A stretch of 64,000 nucleotides of DNA, from NCBI RefSeq assembly GCF_000003815.2, contig NC_049980.1, positions 8,222,209 to 8,286,208 on the forward strand, given 5' to 3'. Under the pieces are notes generated by a model. The model made no database searches and was not told where the DNA came from. It was given only the letters and a program-made list of their open reading frames with translations. The position numbers were made by a program, and so were the translations under genes. This stretch comes from Branchiostoma floridae (lineage: Eukaryota; Chordata; Leptocardii; Amphioxiformes; Branchiostomatidae). Of this stretch, positions 60,919-64,000 are shown in pieces; within the stretch, counting starts at the first letter, position 1; each line of letters opens with the position of its first letter.

Positions 60919-62226
60919 TCAATCTTCGATGAGAGGCACATCGTCCTGCTCTGTCGTCATGGCCTGGTTTGTAGCGCCACGAGCGTCAGGATCAGCAGGC
61001 TGGTAGCTGGGGGGAGGGGAAGGTCCCGTGGGTGGGGCAGAGAATTGTCCCTGGGGTAGGGTTGGCTGCTGTTGTCCTGGGTGCGGGTAGGGCGCGGCCT
61101 GGCTGGGCTGCTGGAACTGCACCTGTGGTACGGACTGTAACGGCTGCTGACCTGCCGCTTGGGCTGTTGACGTGGCGATGACGTACTGCACGTTACCTGA
61201 AGCAAAATGTGTGAATATTCATAACATGTTAAAAGTTCACATAGTTAAATAAGAAGTACACATGTGTGTATCAGGTGCAGCTTTGTAATTGATTTCTGAA
61301 ATATTAGACTCTCTCCTCTACGTTTCAAAATCCACTGGTTTTCTATTGTCCTTTACTTTATGGTTTCCACTTTACTGTCCCAAACGCACCGTGCCCACCT
61401 GCTGGCATCGCTGGTGCTACATGATACTGATGTGCTGCAGGAGCGACACCCTGCACCGGGACAAACACAACGTTCCCTTGTGGCTTGGGAACCTGAACGG
61501 CCCCAGCGGTCCCCTGGGCAGCAGCCATGTTGGCAGGTGTCTGTGTGACGAGTAGGGGCTGTTGGGCCGCGGCTCCAGGGGGAAGGGCCGTGGCGTATTG
61601 TGGCTGGTTTGGAGGGAACGGTGTCATGGCGATGGGCTGTCCCCCCTGCATGACGTACTGGCCGGGTATCTGGACCAGTCTGCCGTCTGCTCCCACCTGG
61701 TAGGCAACTGCTGGTGCCTGAAATGACGGTTATTGCAGATGAATCTAAACTTCGAACGTAACTGTTGAAGAGAAAAGCAAATCTTATAGATGACAATGTT
61801 TCTAGAATACAATGGAAATCTTGTCCTTTCATCGCTGTTGTACACAAGCAGGTAGTACACAAAGCGATTAAGACATGTCGGGTACGATTGTTATTTTCTT
61901 TTAGTTCTGATAAGTACCATTTGCTTCTACAATTCTGGCATGGGCATGGTCAGAGAGGGACTTAATTTTTGTCGTCTTTCTTTACTTGCGGGCAAGCTCC
62001 CTACCGAAGTTCAGTTAAAATTAAAATATTGTTTCAGATTGAACGACAGGGTCATTACCTGGTATCCACTGTTGTTACATGTATCACAGCAGGTACAATT
62101 GTCCGTACTCCCCTCGGTGCAGCCCGGACAGATCGCATAACACGTCATGACGGAGGTGGCGATGGCCAGGCCGAGCTCCAGGAGGGCCAGTAGGATCAGT
62201 AGGACGTCAAACGCGATGATGGCGCC
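60919..62226 (-). CDS. MS4A/CD20-like protein A1, only exons 4-6 in the window
   Basis: Exons: 62059-62226 (TM4 and Cys-rich CPGCTEGSTDNCTCCDTC), 61390-61717 (APAVAYQVGADGRLVQIPGQ...), 60919-61196 (tail; PPPSYQPADPD...QDDVPLIED, stop TGA where the paralogues have TAA). Phases agree with the other copies. Exon 3 should start about 270 bp upstream of exon 4, but the shared intron sequence breaks off at about 62385 and is followed by a minisatellite and unrelated repeats up to the end of the window. So exons 1-3 are either displaced beyond 64000 by insertions or lost. The sequence that remains shows no lesion, so it could still be part of a working gene. Confidence 0.72.
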
Positions 62227-62514
62227 CTGATAATCAGATACAAGCTTCAAGCTTAGTCATGAAAGCGCCACGGTAACACGTTTGATGCTTTCAGAATGAG
62301 GAGACGTACTCCAACATGCGCTAACCTAAAAGGCTGTTAGATCCCACAAGGACGTTGCTCAGAAGACCTATGTAATAATTCAATATTAGGTAATTGTGTA
62401 GTTTGCGGTTCCGAGCGTTGTATTTTGAGGCCGATAGCCCGGTTGCGCGTCGGTCGACGTTTTAGGTATCCGATGTCACGGTCACCTCTCGCTCGTTATT
62501 TTACGTTGCAACGT

Positions 62515-62800
62515 CGCTGTTTGAAAACCGACATCGCTTTTTTGAAACCCGACGTCGAAACCCGACGTCGAAGCTCTTTCGAAATCCGACGTCGGTTTTG
62601 AAAATACACGTCGCTTTCGAAAACTGACGTCGGTTCTCAAAAACCACATCGCTTTGAACACCGACGTCGGTTTTGAAAAACCACATCGCTTTGAAAACCG
62701 ACGTCGATTCTAAAAAACAACATCGCTTTGAAAACCGACGTCGGTTTTGAAAAACTACATCGCTTTGAAAACCGACGTCGGTTTTGAAAAACTACATCGA
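62515..62800. repeat. Minisatellite, 37-bp unit carrying the palindrome CCGACGTCGG
   Basis: The palindrome core recurs at 62587, 62624, 62661, 62698, 62735 and 62772, exactly 37 bp apart. The units are joined by TTTTGAAAAAC and ACATCGCTTTGAAAA. Earlier, shorter units (62520-62580) are degenerate. Because 37 is not a multiple of 3, the open frames seen across it are not coding. Confidence 0.92.
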
Positions 62801-63276
62801 GGATTAACTCCAGGGGGAGGGGCCTTTTACACCTTTCATTCACACCAACCAAACAGATGTGTATTTGTTATCAAACCCACCATGGATCGACTAGTTAGGG
62901 ATCTGGCCTGCCCTTACGCCCCAAACAGAAATTCGGCTCCGAGCAGTTGGGAAAAATTTGAGACTTTTATCATATGCCTCTTTCTTGTCCCGCCCTTGTT
63001 GGGGAGGGCGGACGAAAGACGCGGCACATAACAATGCCGCAATTTTGCTCCCAAACCTCTGCAAGGAGCTTCCGACTGGTTTTGACGTCGGGCCTTCTTT
63101 TTTGTTTAAACTTCCCCTTTAAACACTTGGTTTGGTGACATAGCAAAATAAAATAAAAAAACAACGTTAAAACCAGTCCTTTTGCGTGGGGAGTACATAT
63201 CACCGTGAACTAAGCTATATTTACCTTACACACCTACAGGGCAAAAATTCTACATAGATGTGTATTACACTATGTG

Positions 63277-63493
63277 TATTATACTGTATCTCTCCAAGCA
63301 GAGGTTGCGCTTCGGCTGTTTTTCATGTGTTTTAGGCCTTTTTGTGGGGCTTTCAATTTTGTACAGGAGCCTTCATGTTCGCCGGCCAAACAGACGTGAA
63401 GAAAACAATACACAATAGAAAGCCCAGCAAAGAGACCCAACTGAACACGTCAAAAACTGCCGAAAACACCATTGCTTGGAGAGTACACTAACA
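63277..63493. repeat. MITE-like inverted repeat
   Basis: The left arm TATCTCTCCAAGCAGAGGTT, with CGGCTGTTTTTCATGTGTTT following, is mirrored by AACACGTCAAAAACTGCCG and CCATTGCTTGGAGAGTACAC. About 210 bp, non-coding. Confidence 0.6.
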
Positions 63494-63580
63494 TGTCTAT
63501 ACCTGTCAGTTGGCGGTGGTTGGAAGAACATTACTTACCTATAATGTCTCTTATCACGCCAAGGAAATATTGCTTTCACC

Positions 63581-63602
63581 AAGGAGGTTATATAACCTCC
63601 TT
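63581..63602. repeat. Perfect 22-bp palindrome flanked by direct repeats
   Basis: AAGGAGGTTAT is followed at once by its reverse complement. TTGCTTTCAC occurs just before (63570-63579) and at the end (63601-63610). A related palindromic block lies at about 31579-31620. Confidence 0.75.
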
Positions 63603-64000
63603 GCTTTCACTAATCTAAGAGAATCGTTGCTGACTCACTTTGTGTCAACTTATCTGGCGGAATCAGGTTGCTGTACATGTGCGAGCTTTGTGTGTGTGGT
63701 GCCTGTTGATGCGTTCATACTCTTCACACACACAATGAAAACACCAACACATGTGTTAGGATGGGGGCGAGTGCGTGCACACCGCAGGAATACTTTTATT
63801 TGCCAAAGGTACAATCGTAACGAAAGCGGAAGGTCAAAGATCAAATTGAACACCGAAACATCAATATCCAAAAGGGATCGTCAAACCAATTCCAAAGACA
63901 TACGATTTTTCGTGATCACGTAAACCAAACTGTTAAACATTAGCATACATAGCTGCTTATGTTGTTTGCCAGCCACGAAAGCACGAAGGCCGAAAAAGGA

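Larger units (their letters stand above)
62227..64000. other. Region upstream of A1 exon 4: intron remnant, then repeats
   Basis: 62227-62385 is paralogous to intron 3 of the other A genes. Beyond that lie the 37-bp minisatellite, a MITE-like inverted repeat (63277-63493) and a 22-bp palindrome (63581-63602). No MS4A exon 1, 2 or 3 and no other gene were found up to 64000. Confidence 0.6.

Noticed and set aside
62501-62852. Minus-strand frames of repeating DVGFQSDVVF type
   Set aside because: They are translations of the 37-bp minisatellite. The period is not a multiple of three.

Overview
The window is animal nuclear DNA. Its genes are split into many short exons with GT-AG introns, gene density is low, transposon debris is dense, and three runs of exactly 100 N mark assembly gaps. 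The protein families (CIB2/CIB3, LRRC61, HMGA-like, MS4A/CD20-like), the vertebrate-like intron positions in CIB, and CR1/Jockey-like LINEs with ATTC-type tails suggest an invertebrate deuterostome, most likely a lancelet (Branchiostoma). The species is inferred; no search was run.

Layout. (1) 321-8101, minus strand: the first three coding exons of a CIB2/CIB3-type calcium- and integrin-binding protein; the EF-hand exons lie beyond base 1. (2) 8709-14090, plus strand: a complete ten-exon LRRC61 homologue, head to head with CIB across about 600 bp that carries a full palindromic CRE. (3) 14091-19012: no gene seen. (4) 19013-21658, minus strand: a four-exon HMGA-like AT-hook protein. (5) 21659-24530: MITE-type repeats only. 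(6) 24531-62226, minus strand: a tandem array of seven MS4A/CD20-like four-transmembrane genes, here named B2, B1, A5, A4, A3, A2 and A1 from low to high coordinate. A1 is the most upstream in the direction of transcription and lacks its first three exons in this window.

The array is the main find. A typical copy has six coding exons: TM1 with half of TM2; the rest of TM2; TM3; TM4 with a Cys-rich stretch; a Pro/Gln/Ala-rich tail; and a last exon ending in a PPxY motif and an acidic dileucine motif. A non-coding first exon upstream carries a shared GGTCA half-site. The copies differ in informative ways. A5 lost the Cys-rich part of exon 4. B2 fused exons 5 and 6, expanded a 21-bp repeat and lost its C-terminal sorting motif by frameshift. 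B1 ends directly against a LINE tail. A1 is cut off upstream next to a 37-bp minisatellite. Because the intergenic DNA was duplicated along with the genes, insertions can be dated and bounded by comparing filled and empty paralogous sites.

The protein sequences and exon borders were read by eye from splice signals, reading phase and comparison among paralogues. No expression data were available.
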